Source: Microbacterium cremeum
GTDB taxonomy: Bacteria > Actinomycetota > Actinomycetes > Actinomycetales > Microbacteriaceae
Direction: 5' to 3'
Length of the DNA: 64,000 bases
Assembly (NCBI RefSeq): GCF_015277855.1
Contig: NZ_CP063812.1
Location: 2,108,001 to 2,172,000, forward strand
Below the pieces are notes generated by a model. It did not search any database. It was not told where the DNA came from and saw nothing but the letters and a program-made list of their open reading frames with translations. This document shows, piece by piece, positions 1 through 8,790 of this stretch (within the stretch, counting starts at the first letter, position 1; each line of letters opens with the position of its first letter). A program made the translations under genes and the position numbers.

Positions 1-54
1 CGCCGCGCCGTGGCGTTCATGGGCTACTGGAGAGTGGGCCGAGCCGAGAACTAG
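1..54 (+). CDS. C-terminal end of an unidentified protein (partial)
   Basis: Reading from base 1 there is an open frame of 17 codons ending in TAG at 52-54. The last residues read MGYWRVGRAEN. Its stop overlaps the stop of the convergent MFS gene, a tail-to-tail arrangement typical of this compact genome. The fragment is too short to assign a family, and it could be chance coding. Only sequence to the left of the window would decide. Confidence 0.3.
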   Translation, partial: RRAVAFMGYWRVGRAEN

Positions 55-1421
55 CCCCGGGTCTCATGCGCGTGACCGAGGCGCAGCCCGGGCACGAGAG
101 CCGCCAGTGCGAGCAGCCCGGCGATGACGAACACGGCCGGGAATCCGGCATCCGTCGTCACCAGCGCGGTGAAGGCCAGACCCAGCACCGCGATCGACGA
201 CGCCGAGCCGACCGAGTCCGAGATCGACAGCGCCGACGAGTTGAACCCCTGGTTGCTGGGCGTCGAGTACGCGAGCGTCAGCACCGTCAGCCGCGGGTAC
301 ATCAGACCCATCCCGCCACCGGCGAGCCCCCACCCGGCGATCAGGACGGCCGGGTGCAGGTGCAGCAGCGCTGTGAGCGCGGCGATCGCGAGCGAGGCGA
401 CGAGCAGCGCCAAGCCGATGAGGGTGATGCGCACGTTGCCGAGCCGGTCTCCGAACCGCCCCTGCAGCTCGGCGGCGCCGGCCCACGCCACCGCCGCCGC
501 AGTGAGGCCGAGCCCCGCCCACGTGGGCGAGAACCCGTACTCGTCGATGAGCAGGTACGGCACGTAGATCTCGGCGCCGAACAACGCTCCGGCGATGAGC
601 CCGCGCATCAGCACGACGCTCGGCAGGCCTCGCGCAGCCCGCAGCGTGCCCCGCGGCAGCAGCGGTCGCGACGCGACGCCGATGACGACGACGGATGCCG
701 CCACCACCGCCCACGCCCACGCACCGACCTCGCCGGCCAGGCTGAGGCCCAGCGCGCCGGCGGCGACCGCGATGGCGCAGGCGAGCCGTCTGCCCACTCC
801 CCCGGTCGCCGGCTCGTCGGTGTGCAGCGCCAGTCCGTGAAGACGCGCGACGACCATCGCGAACGCGACGACGGTGAGCGCCGCGACGCCGAGGAACACC
901 CAGCGCCAGTGCAGGAACTCGGTGACCGCGCCGGCCAGGAACGGGCCGATCAGCGAGGGCACCACCCACGCCGCCGAGAACGCGGCGAAGACCCGGCCGT
1001 GCAGCGCTCCGGGGTAGACGCGCGCGACCACGACGTAGAGGGCGACCGTCTGCCCGCCGGTTCCGAGGCCCTGCACGAGCCGCCCGGCGACCAGGAGCGG
1101 CATGGTCGGCGCGAGCCCCGCGACGAGCAGGCCCGCGACGAACAGCGCGACAGCCGTCGTGAGCGGAGCGAGCACGCCGCCGCGATCGCACCACGCGCCC
1201 ACCGCGACCATGCCGATGACGCTGGTGGCGAGGATGCCCGCGAACGCGACCGCGTAGAGCCGGTCCCCGTCGAGGTCGTCGCTGACGACCGGCATCACCG
1301 TCGTCACGGCGAGGGACTGCATCGCCGCCAGGAAGATGAGCGCGACGGCACCGACTGTCACCCAGAGGTACCGCGACTGCCAGATCCCTGTTCCCTCGGT
1401 CTGCGCGGTCGACGACGTCAT
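51..1421 (-). CDS. MFS multidrug-type transporter
   Basis: A 456-aa major facilitator superfamily permease of the cytoplasmic membrane, presumably a proton-coupled exporter. The protein is a succession of 12 or more hydrophobic segments from residue 18 to near the C-terminus. The segment around residues 113-123 (GRLVQGLGTGG) resembles the conserved motif of drug:proton antiporters of the EmrB/QacA type. The start is an ATG preceded by a short N-terminal tail. It stands alone, with a MalY-like lyase gene upstream in the same direction and about 80 bases between them, so co-transcription is possible. The substrate cannot be told from sequence. Confidence 0.85.
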   Translation of the reverse strand: MTSSTAQTEGTGIWQSRYLWVTVGAVALIFLAAMQSLAVTTVMPVVSDDLDGDRLYAVAFAGILATSVIGMVAVGAWCDRGGVLAPLTTAVALFVAGLLVAGLAPTMPLLVAGRLVQGLGTGGQTVALYVVVARVYPGALHGRVFAAFSAAWVVPSLIGPFLAGAVTEFLHWRWVFLGVAALTVVAFAMVVARLHGLALHTDEPATGGVGRRLACAIAVAAGALGLSLAGEVGAWAWAVVAASVVVIGVASRPLLPRGTLRAARGLPSVVLMRGLIAGALFGAEIYVPYLLIDEYGFSPTWAGLGLTAAAVAWAGAAELQGRFGDRLGNVRITLIGLALLVASLAIAALTALLHLHPAVLIAGWGLAGGGMGLMYPRLTVLTLAYSTPSNQGFNSSALSISDSVGSASSIAVLGLAFTALVTTDAGFPAVFVIAGLLALAALVPGLRLGHAHETRG

Positions 1422-1500
1422 CCGTCCAGGCTAGCTTTCCGCGCCACCGCGAAGGGCCAGGGCGTGACGTCCGAGGCAGGCGTCGGGTCGTCCTCGTCGG

Positions 1501-2661
1501 TCACGACGTGACGAGCGATCCGATGCGCGCGAGACTCTCACGCAACAGCTCGGGCGAGCACCCGAAGTTGATGCGGACGTGCCCTTTCCCTTCGGAGCCG
1601 AAGAGGGGGCCGAGATGCAGCGCCACCTTGGCGTCGCGCAGCACCTTCACCGCGGGGTTGTCTCCCCAGCCGAGGTCGGACAGATCCACCCACGCCAGGA
1701 AGCCCGCGGCGGGGATGCGGTAGCGGGCACCGCGGACATGCTCGGCGAGGAGCTCGGCGAGCAGCCGCCTGTTCTCGTCCAGCGCGGCGAGCTGCGCGTC
1801 GAGCCACGCATCGCTCTCGGGTGAGAACGCCGCGACCGCGGCCAGCGCACCGAACAGTCCGGTGCGCCACTCGACCTCGTCGGGCAGCCCACGCACGACA
1901 GCGGTCGTGGCGTCGTCGGCGGTCACCATGAGGGCGCACTTGAGGCCGGCGAGGTTGAACGCCTTGCTGGCGCTGGCGAGGGTGTATCCGACGCGCGCAG
2001 CGGCGGGCGAGGCGTCGAGGAACGGGGTGAACGTCGCCCCGGGAAGCGCGAGCGGCGCGTGGATCTCATCGCTGACCACGACGGCTCCATGCCGTTCCGC
2101 GATGGCGGCGAGCTCGGCCAGCGTCTCCCGCGAGTGGACGGTGCCGGTCGGGTTGTGCGGGTTGCACAGCAGGATCGCGCGCGCCCCGCCCCGGAAGGCG
2201 GTCTCGATCGCGCGCAGGTCGAGCTCCCACGCGTCGCCGGTGTCGACGAGGGGCACGCGCTCCACGACGGCGCCCGCCTCGGGGACGCAGTCGAAGAACG
2301 GCGGGTACACCGGCGGCGTGACCACGACGCGATCGCCCGGAGACGTCACGTGGCGGAGGATCTCGACGACGCCCATCATCACGTCGCACGTGGTGCGGAT
2401 GCGCGCGGGGTCGACGGTCCAGCCGAACCGTCGCCGCGCGAAGCCGGCGTACGCGGTCGCCAGACCGGGGTCGGGCGGGGTGTATCCGGTGTCGCCGAGC
2501 TCGACGGCGCGTGCGAGCACGGTGGTGATCGCCGGTGCGGGGACGAAGTCGGTCTCGGCCACGAACAGGGGGATGACGTCGTCCGGATACCGGCGCCACT
2601 TCGTGCTCGATCGCTGTCGGAGCTGGTCGATCGGCAGGGTCGGCAGGGGGGTGACGCTCAC
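1501..2661 (-). CDS. MalY/PatB-type PLP-dependent aminotransferase / C-S lyase
   Basis: A 386-aa fold-type I pyridoxal-phosphate enzyme of the MalY/PatB subgroup, which usually cleaves cystathionine or other cysteine conjugates to release a thiol, pyruvate and ammonia. It shows an N-terminal region of the type IPLFVAETDF, the substrate/PLP loop NPHNPTG at 167-173, a conserved Asp in VVVSDEI near 198, and the Schiff-base lysine K233 in SASKAFN. Length is normal for the family. The GTG start gives the sequence MSVTPLPTL. I infer a role in sulfur amino-acid turnover or detoxification. A true aminotransferase activity cannot be excluded. Confidence 0.85.
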   Translation of the reverse strand: MSVTPLPTLPIDQLRQRSSTKWRRYPDDVIPLFVAETDFVPAPAITTVLARAVELGDTGYTPPDPGLATAYAGFARRRFGWTVDPARIRTTCDVMMGVVEILRHVTSPGDRVVVTPPVYPPFFDCVPEAGAVVERVPLVDTGDAWELDLRAIETAFRGGARAILLCNPHNPTGTVHSRETLAELAAIAERHGAVVVSDEIHAPLALPGATFTPFLDASPAAARVGYTLASASKAFNLAGLKCALMVTADDATTAVVRGLPDEVEWRTGLFGALAAVAAFSPESDAWLDAQLAALDENRRLLAELLAEHVRGARYRIPAAGFLAWVDLSDLGWGDNPAVKVLRDAKVALHLGPLFGSEGKGHVRINFGCSPELLRESLARIGSLVTS

Positions 2662-2831
2662 TCTTCGACCCTAGCGAGCACCGGCAAGCGGCATCCGCAC
2701 TGCGTCGCTGTGTGAAGCACCGTGACGGGAGTCCTCTGCCCGACCGCGCGTCCGTCGTTCGCTTCGCAGGCGTGGCGGGCGCCGCCGTCGACCGGCTGGT
2801 GCTCGATGCCGCGAGCGGCAGCGCTCCGTGG

Positions 2832-4427
2832 TCAGCGGCGGAAAGTGCCGAGGTCGTGCTGGTCGAAGTACTCCAGGACGAGCGTGTCGCCGTCGAACGT
2901 CGCTCGCGAGACGGTGCCCGGCGTGCCGTTCTCGCCCTCCGGGCGGAACACGAACTCGTCGCCCGACCAGTGCTCGAGCGGCCAGCTGCCGGTCGGGCCC
3001 ACACCGAGCACGAGGGTCTCCCCCTCGACGCTCACTCTCGCCGGCCCGAAGTACTCGTTCTCGTACTCCCCCGCGTACGCGGCGAGTTCGCCGGCCGGCG
3101 CCGCATCGACGGGCGGCTCCTCTCCGACCAGCTCTCCGAAAGGTGCCATCACCTCGTCGAAGACACCGCGGTACAGCGCCAGCCAGTCGCGCCGCTCGCG
3201 TCCGAACTGGGCGATGTCGGCGAAACGGGTGGCGATCGCCTCCGGCACCCCGTTCGCGGCGCCGTTCGAGAGCACGACGATGCCGAGCTGCGCGGCGGGC
3301 AGCATCTTGAACACGGTGCCCGCGCCGAGGGCGAAGGCACCGGAGTGGTTCACGTCGACGAGACCACCGGCGGTCGTGCCGACGTTGAACCCGTACCCGT
3401 AGAAGCCGGACCGCGATCCGAACGGATCGGGCACTCCCGTCGGCATCTCGGGCGAGACGGCGGGCAGGAGCGCCTCGGGCGAGACGAACCGGTCGCCGTC
3501 GTGGACGCCAGAGGCGAGCACGACACGCAGCCACGTCGTCAGGTCCGTGACGTTCGAGCTCGCACCGCCGGCGGGCGACTGCGCGTCGGGCTGACGCTGC
3601 TGCGGGCTGACGATCCACTCGCCGTCTCGCAGGACGTGTCCGACGGCGCGATTGTCGCGCGCGTCGAGATCGGCGAAGCGGAAGCTCGTGGAGTCCATGC
3701 CCAGGGGCGCGAAGACCAGGCGTTCGGCCAGGTCCGCCCACTCCTCACCGGCAGCGATCGCCACCGACTCCGCCGCCGCGGTGATGTCGAAATTGCCGTA
3801 GTGGTACACGGTCCGGAACTCCTCGAGCGGGATGTACCTCAGCCGCTCGAGTACGGCGGCCCGGTCGTAGCCGATCTCTTCGAGTTCATCGCCGGCATGC
3901 TCGTACAGCCCCGAGCGATGCGCGAACATGTCGGCGACGGTCACATGCGCGCCGACATACGGATCCGACAGCGTGAAGCCTTCGAGATGCTGCGCCACCG
4001 GTGTCTCCCACGAGACGAGACCCTCGTCGACGGCCCGCGCGACCACCGTCGCGCTGAGGGACTTCGAGACCGAGGCGAGCGGGAAGACCGTGTCGGCGTC
4101 GACGGCGTCGCCGGTTCCGATGTCGCGCACCCCGAACCCCTCGGCGTACACGACCTCACCCCGGTACACGACGCCGACGGCGATCCCGGGGGTCCCGGTG
4201 GCCTTCATCGCCTCGTCGACCGAGTCGCCGAGATCGGCGATGGCGACCTCGACCTGCTCCGGGGTCACCGTCGCGAGGGCGTCGGCAGCCGGATTCGGGT
4301 CGGCGGTCGCCGGGGGGCTCGCCGAGGGGGCGGATGCCTCGCCCGCGAACGTGCAGGACGCGGCGGTGACAGCCACGAGGGCGACCAGTGCGGTCACCGG
4401 GACGAGCCGCGCGCTGAGGAGGGCCAT
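2832..4427 (-). CDS. Secreted serine hydrolase (class C beta-lactamase / esterase fold) lipoprotein
   Basis: A 531-aa serine hydrolase of the beta-lactamase/penicillin-binding superfamily. From the ATG at 4427 there is a hydrophobic leader ending in TAASC, so C25 is the likely lipidated residue. The catalytic set is visible: SVSK (SxxK) at 119-122, YGN (YxN) at 210-212, and HSG (in place of KTG) at 361-363. Such proteins are often D-aminopeptidases, esterases or carboxypeptidases rather than antibiotic-hydrolysing enzymes. About 100 residues at the C-terminus form an extra beta-rich domain. A GTG start 18 bases upstream is possible but would put charged residues before the leader. The gene stands alone, about 50 bases from the convergent-free end of the suf operon. 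Confidence 0.85.
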   Translation of the reverse strand: MALLSARLVPVTALVALVAVTAASCTFAGEASAPSASPPATADPNPAADALATVTPEQVEVAIADLGDSVDEAMKATGTPGIAVGVVYRGEVVYAEGFGVRDIGTGDAVDADTVFPLASVSKSLSATVVARAVDEGLVSWETPVAQHLEGFTLSDPYVGAHVTVADMFAHRSGLYEHAGDELEEIGYDRAAVLERLRYIPLEEFRTVYHYGNFDITAAAESVAIAAGEEWADLAERLVFAPLGMDSTSFRFADLDARDNRAVGHVLRDGEWIVSPQQRQPDAQSPAGGASSNVTDLTTWLRVVLASGVHDGDRFVSPEALLPAVSPEMPTGVPDPFGSRSGFYGYGFNVGTTAGGLVDVNHSGAFALGAGTVFKMLPAAQLGIVVLSNGAANGVPEAIATRFADIAQFGRERRDWLALYRGVFDEVMAPFGELVGEEPPVDAAPAGELAAYAGEYENEYFGPARVSVEGETLVLGVGPTGSWPLEHWSGDEFVFRPEGENGTPGTVSRATFDGDTLVLEYFDQHDLGTFRR

Positions 4428-4478
4428 CGGGCGAGTGTGACACACCCGTGTGCGCGGGGCCCAGCGACTCAGGTCGTG

Positions 4479-4808
4479 TCAGATGGCGAAGCCGAGCGCA
4501 CGCATCATGTCGCGCCCGTCGTCGGTGATCCGCTCCGGACCCCACGGCGGCATCCACACCCAGTTGATGCGGAACCGCTCCACGACGTCGTCGAGTGCCT
4601 GCGCCGTCTGCTCCTCGAGCACATCGGTGAGGGGGCATCCTGCGGACGTCAGCGTCATGTGGATGACCAGCGCGTCGTTCTCGTCGTCCCACGCGAGGTC
4701 GTAGATGAGGCCGAGGTCGACGACGTTGATCCCCAGTTCGGGGTCCATGACGTCCTTCAGAGCCTCGGTGACCTCGTCGTACTTCTCAGGCGTGAGGGTT
4801 GCGGTCAT
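4479..4808 (-). CDS. sufT: SufT-like metal-sulfur cluster assembly factor (DUF59/MIP18 family)
   Basis: A 109-aa protein of the DUF59 (MIP18) family, which helps mature or deliver iron-sulfur clusters. It has the family core DPELGINVVDLGLIYD (about residues 22-37), the segment HMTLTSAGCPLTD with the conserved cysteine, and WMPPWGPERIT near the C-terminus. Length is typical of SufT. It is the last gene of the leftward suf operon, starting only 9 bases after the sufC stop, which supports the assignment. No cysteine desulfurase or SufU lies between sufC and this gene. Confidence 0.9.
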   Translation of the reverse strand: MTATLTPEKYDEVTEALKDVMDPELGINVVDLGLIYDLAWDDENDALVIHMTLTSAGCPLTDVLEEQTAQALDDVVERFRINWVWMPPWGPERITDDGRDMMRALGFAI

Positions 4809-4817
4809 ATAACGATC

Positions 4818-5612
4818 CTACGCTTCGGTGCTGACGGGGGCTTCGGCCGGCTCTTCCGCACCCGCAGGGAGGTAGCGATCGTAGCCCTCGTCCTCGAGTC
4901 GGTCGGCGAGCTCCGGCCCGCCCTCCTCGACGATGCGCCCGTTCACCATGACGTGCACGAAGTCCGGGGCGATGTAGCGCAGGATGCGCGTGTAGTGCGT
5001 GATGAGGAGCACGCCCAGGTCGGTCTCGGCCTTGGCGCGGTTGACGCCTTCCGACACGACCTTGAGCGCGTCGACGTCGAGTCCGGAGTCGGTCTCGTCG
5101 AGCACCGCGATCTGCGGCCGCAGGAGCTCGAGCTGGAGGATCTCGTGGCGCTTCTTCTCGCCGCCTGAGAAGCCCTCGTTGACGTTGCGCTGCGCGAACT
5201 TGGGGTCCATGCGCAGGTTCTTCATCGACGCCTTGACGTCCTTCGTCCACGTGCGGATCGACGGCGCCTCGCCGTCGATCGCGGTCTTGGCGGTGCGGAG
5301 GAAGTTCGTGACGGTGACGCCGGGGATCTCGACCGGGTACTGCATCGCGAGGAACAGGCCCGCGCGAGCACGCTCGTCGACCGACATGGCGAGGACGTCC
5401 TCGCCGTCGAGGGTGATCGTGCCGCTCGTGACGGTGTACTTCGGGTGACCGGCGATCGTGTAGGCGAGAGTCGACTTGCCGGAGCCGTTGGGGCCCATGA
5501 TGGCGTGCGTCTCACCGGTGCGGATGGTGAGGGTCACGCCGTTGAGGATCGGCGTGATTCCGGCATCCGTCTCGACCGTCACGTGGAGGTCGCGGATCTC
5601 GAGGACAGACAT
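4818..5612 (-). CDS. sufC: Fe-S cluster assembly ATPase SufC
   Basis: A 264-aa cytosolic ABC-type ATPase that drives the SufBCD scaffold for Fe-S cluster assembly. Walker A is GPNGSGKST at 40-48, the ABC signature appears as FSGGEKKR (SufC-type), Walker B is IAVLDETDSGLD, and the H-loop lies in LLITHYTRIL. No membrane segment is present, as expected for SufC. The C-terminal tail beyond about residue 250 is an Ala/Glu/Pro-rich extension. It follows the Rieske ferredoxin gene with a 24-base gap and precedes sufT, so all are likely one transcript. Confidence 0.97.
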   Translation of the reverse strand: MSVLEIRDLHVTVETDAGITPILNGVTLTIRTGETHAIMGPNGSGKSTLAYTIAGHPKYTVTSGTITLDGEDVLAMSVDERARAGLFLAMQYPVEIPGVTVTNFLRTAKTAIDGEAPSIRTWTKDVKASMKNLRMDPKFAQRNVNEGFSGGEKKRHEILQLELLRPQIAVLDETDSGLDVDALKVVSEGVNRAKAETDLGVLLITHYTRILRYIAPDFVHVMVNGRIVEEGGPELADRLEDEGYDRYLPAGAEEPAEAPVSTEA

Positions 5613-5636
5613 GGTGAGTACCTTCTTCAGTTCTTG

Positions 5637-5966
5637 TCAGTTCAGAGCGAGCTTCACGGTCGGGTCGATGAGCACGTCATCGCCGTCGATCGTGACCGCG
5701 AACACCGGGACCGGCTCGTACGCGGGGAGGTTGAGGGGCTTTCCGGTGCGCAGCGAGAAGGCCGAGCCATGCGCCCAGCACTCGAGCGTCTCACCGTCGA
5801 CGAAACCTTCGGCCAGCGAGATGTCGCCGTGCGTGCAGGTGTCGCCGATCGCGTGCACCTCGCCGTTCGAGTCGAGCACGACGGCCATCGCGACGCCGTC
5901 GACCTCGAAGCGCCGTGCTTCGTCCTGCACGAGCTCGCTGAGGGCGCACACGCGCTGAGCGGTCAT
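5637..5966 (-). CDS. Rieske-type [2Fe-2S] ferredoxin of the suf operon
   Basis: A 109-aa soluble Rieske ferredoxin like those paired with non-heme iron oxygenases. The cluster ligands are visible as CTH at 44-46 and CWAH at 63-66 (C-x-H and C-x2-H). The start codon was fixed by the ATGA overlap with the sufD stop; the frame remains open further upstream but that part is sufD in another frame. Actinobacterial suf operons commonly carry such a gene between sufD and sufC. It may be an electron donor for cluster assembly, though that role is inferred from position only. Confidence 0.92.
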   Translation of the reverse strand: MTAQRVCALSELVQDEARRFEVDGVAMAVVLDSNGEVHAIGDTCTHGDISLAEGFVDGETLECWAHGSAFSLRTGKPLNLPAYEPVPVFAVTIDGDDVLIDPTVKLALN

Positions 5967-7153
5967 CGCGAGACCTCCTTGGCGAGCTCCTCCTCGATGA
6001 CCGCGAACAGCTCGGCCTCGAGGTCTTCGACGCCGATCTTCTGCACGATCTCGGCGAGGAATCCGAGGACGACGAGGCGCCGGGCCTCGTCCTCGCGGAT
6101 GCCGCGGGCCTGCAGGTAGAACAGCTGCTCGTCGTCGAAGCGGCCGGTCGCGCTGGCGTGACCGGCACCGCGGATGTCGCCCGTCTCGATCTCGAGGTTC
6201 GGGATGGACTCGGCGCGCGCGCCGTCGGTGAGCACGAGGTTGCGGTTCGCCTCGTAGGAGTCGGTGCCGACGGCATCCGGTCCGATGAGCACGTCGCCGA
6301 TCCACACGCTCCGCGCGCCCGATCCCTGCAGCGCGCCCTTGTAGAGGACGTCACCGGTGGTCTCGGCGCCCTTGTGGTGGAGGTACACCTGGCTCTCGAG
6401 GTGCTGGCCCGAGTCGGAGTAGCTGAGACCGTAGAGCTCGGCGCGCGACCCGGTGCCGGCCAGCTCGATGCTGGGGTTCACCCGCACGACGCCTCCGCCG
6501 AAGCTCACCACGATGTGCCGCAGCGTGGCATCGCGCTCGACGCGACCCTGGTGCGACGCCGCGTGCACGGCGTCGTCGTCCCACCGCTGCACGGTGATGA
6601 GCTCGAGCTGTGCGCCCTCGCGCACGATGATCTCGACGTTCTGCGCGAACTGGGCGGAGCCGGTGTGACGCAGGACGACCGTGGCACGGCTGTGACGGGA
6701 TGCCTCGACCACGACATGCGCGTGCGCGACGAGGTCGGCACCGCCGCCGAGGGCCTCGACGATCACGGGCTCGTCGAGCTCGGCCTCGGCGGGGATCTTC
6801 ACGTAGAGCGCTTCCGCCGACCGGGTCCACGCGACTGCGGCGGGAAGGTCGTCGGGCTGGAACACCTCGCCCCGGGGCGACGCGCCGACCGGAAGACCTG
6901 CCGCTGCCAGCGGTCCGGCGATCGAGAGCGAGACCGCACCGGTGTCGCCCGCGGCATCCGCGAATAGGCGCTGCAGGCGCGCGACAGGAGTGTGCTTCCA
7001 GTTCACCTCCCGCCCGGTCGGCGCTTCGAACGCGGCCGGGTCGTAGGAGCGGAATCGCTCGGAGCGTGTCTGAACCGGGACGAACGCACCGGCGCCATCG
7101 GTGTGGCCCTTCGCGCCGGGAACGGTGGCGGGGGCCTGAGTCGCAGAGCTCAC
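5963..7153 (-). CDS. sufD: Fe-S cluster assembly protein SufD
   Basis: A 396-aa SufB/SufD-family scaffold subunit that forms the SufBC2D complex with SufB and SufC. The beta-helical core occupies roughly residues 120-340, and the C-terminal helical segment contains DDEQLFYLQARGI, the family's SufC-binding region. The start is a GTG at 7151-7153 sharing one base with the sufB TAG stop (TAGTG), indicating translational coupling. The open frame extends into sufB but that extension is rich in Arg and Asp and is not coding. It ends in an ATGA overlap with the ferredoxin gene. Confidence 0.95.
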   Translation of the reverse strand: MSSATQAPATVPGAKGHTDGAGAFVPVQTRSERFRSYDPAAFEAPTGREVNWKHTPVARLQRLFADAAGDTGAVSLSIAGPLAAAGLPVGASPRGEVFQPDDLPAAVAWTRSAEALYVKIPAEAELDEPVIVEALGGGADLVAHAHVVVEASRHSRATVVLRHTGSAQFAQNVEIIVREGAQLELITVQRWDDDAVHAASHQGRVERDATLRHIVVSFGGGVVRVNPSIELAGTGSRAELYGLSYSDSGQHLESQVYLHHKGAETTGDVLYKGALQGSGARSVWIGDVLIGPDAVGTDSYEANRNLVLTDGARAESIPNLEIETGDIRGAGHASATGRFDDEQLFYLQARGIREDEARRLVVLGFLAEIVQKIGVEDLEAELFAVIEEELAKEVSR

Positions 7154-8577
7154 TAGCCGACGGATCCTTCCATGCCCATCTCGATGAGCTTGTTGAGTTC
7201 GAGCGCGTACTCCATGGGCAGCTCGCGGGCGATCGGCTCGATGAAGCCGCGCACGATCATGGCCATGGCCTCGTCTTCGGGCAGACCCCGGCTCATCAGG
7301 TAGAACAACTGTTCTTCGCTGACCTTCGAGACGGTGGCCTCGTGGCCGAGCTGCACGTCGTCGACGCGGATGTCGATCGCGGGGTACGTGTCGGAGCGCG
7401 AGATGGTGTCGACGAGCAGGGCGTCGCAGCGGACCGTGTTGGCCGAGTGGTGCGCGTTCGCGTCGACGCGCACCTCGCCGCGGTAGCCGGCGCGGCCGCC
7501 GCCGCGCGCGATCGACTTCGAGACGATCGAGGACTGCGTGTACGGCGCCATGTGGATCATCTTGGCGCCGGCGTCCTGGTGCTGGCCGGGACCGGCGAAC
7601 GCCACCGAGAGCGTCTCGCCCTTGGCGTGCTCCCCCATCAGGAAGATCGACGGGTACTTCATCGTGACCTTGGAGCCGATGTTGCCGTCGATCCACTCCA
7701 TCGTCGCGCCCTCGTGGGCGACCGCGCGCTTGGTGACGAGGTTGTAGACGTTGTTCGACCAGTTCTGGATCGTCGTGTAGCGCACGCGGGCGTTCTTCTT
7801 CACGATGATCTCGACCACGGCCGAGTGCAGCGAGTCGCTCTTGTAGATCGGGGCCGTGCAGCCCTCGATGTAGTGGACGTACGAGCCTTCGTCGGCGATG
7901 ATCAGCGTCCGCTCGAACTGGCCCATGTTCTCGGTGTTGATGCGGAAGTACGCCTGCAGCGGGATCTCGACGTGGACTCCCGGGGGCACGTAGACGAACG
8001 AGCCGCCCGACCACACCGCCGTGTTGAGCGCCGCGAACTTGTTGTCGCCGGCGGGGATGACGGTGCCGAAGTACTCCTCGAAGAACTCCGGGTGCTCGCG
8101 CAGCGCCGTGTCGGTGTCCATGAAGATGACGCCCTGGGCCTCCAGGTCATCGCGGATCTGGTGGTAGACGACCTCGGACTCGTACTGCGCGGCGACACCG
8201 GCGACCAGCCGCTGGCGCTCCGCCTCGGGGATCCCGAGCTTCTCGTACGTGTTCCGGATGTCTTCGGGGAGGTCCTCCCACGACTGCGCCTGCTTCTCGG
8301 TGGAGCGCACGAAGTACTTGATGTTGTCGAAGTCGATCTCGGAGAGATCGGCGCCCCACGTCGGCATCGGCTTGCGGCCGAACAGCTGGTAGCCCTTCAG
8401 CCGGGTCTTCAGCATCCATTCCGGCTCGTTCTTCAGAGCCGAGATTCCGCGGACCACGGATTCGTCGATGCCCCGCTTCGCCACGGCGCCCGCGGCGTCG
8501 GCATCATGCCACCCGAACTCGTAGACACCCAGGCCATCCAGCTCCGGGCGGTCGATCAGCACATCAGACATCGTCAC
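7153..8577 (-). CDS. sufB: Fe-S cluster assembly scaffold SufB
   Basis: A 474-aa SufB, the subunit on which nascent Fe-S clusters are built. Conserved family stretches include [26 protein letters not shown] and the C-terminal [12 protein letters not shown], as in SufB of other Gram-positives. Length is normal and no intein is present, which is worth noting because mycobacterial SufB carries one. It is the first gene of the leftward suf operon. No SufR-type regulator gene lies upstream; instead ctaA is divergent across a 213-base gap containing an inverted repeat. Confidence 0.97.
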   Translation of the reverse strand: MTMSDVLIDRPELDGLGVYEFGWHDADAAGAVAKRGIDESVVRGISALKNEPEWMLKTRLKGYQLFGRKPMPTWGADLSEIDFDNIKYFVRSTEKQAQSWEDLPEDIRNTYEKLGIPEAERQRLVAGVAAQYESEVVYHQIRDDLEAQGVIFMDTDTALREHPEFFEEYFGTVIPAGDNKFAALNTAVWSGGSFVYVPPGVHVEIPLQAYFRINTENMGQFERTLIIADEGSYVHYIEGCTAPIYKSDSLHSAVVEIIVKKNARVRYTTIQNWSNNVYNLVTKRAVAHEGATMEWIDGNIGSKVTMKYPSIFLMGEHAKGETLSVAFAGPGQHQDAGAKMIHMAPYTQSSIVSKSIARGGGRAGYRGEVRVDANAHHSANTVRCDALLVDTISRSDTYPAIDIRVDDVQLGHEATVSKVSEEQLFYLMSRGLPEDEAMAMIVRGFIEPIARELPMEYALELNKLIEMGMEGSVG

Positions 8578-8623
8578 GTTCTCCTCCGGGCCCGGGCGGT
8601 GTCATCCGTCCCGGCAGCCGTGA

Positions 8624-8645
8624 CCTCCGGTGGAGATACCGGAGG
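8624..8645. promoter_or_regulatory. Inverted repeat upstream of sufB (candidate operator)
   Basis: CCTCCGGT and ACCGGAGG form an 8-base perfect inverted repeat with a 6-base spacer. It lies about 47 bases before the sufB start and about 145 bases before the ctaA start, in the divergent promoter region. The geometry fits a dimeric repressor site near the suf promoter. It could also be an RNA hairpin in the suf leader. The regulator is unknown. Confidence 0.35.
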
Positions 8646-8790
8646 GGGATGCCGCTTCTCGGGCCCTCTCAGTGGCGCTGGCCATCGCGCCTAGACTGTC
8701 AGTGGTGCTCCGCGCCCCTTCCCTGGTGGCTGAGTGCGCGCGCAACCCGACACCCCGATTCTACAGGTTCCCCGCGAGCCGGAGGCCCCC

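Noticed and set aside
2712..5168. 818-codon plus-strand frame over the serine hydrolase and sufC
   Set aside because: It overlaps genes with intact catalytic motifs on the minus strand and has no motif of its own.
5963..8014. Apparent 683-aa sufD with a long N-terminal extension
   Set aside because: The extension reads through sufB in another frame. The GTG at 7151-7153 sharing a base with the sufB stop is the natural start and gives normal SufD length.
7153..8577. Intein in SufB
   Set aside because: SufB inteins occur in mycobacteria, but this protein is 474 aa with continuous family motifs and no intein splice blocks.
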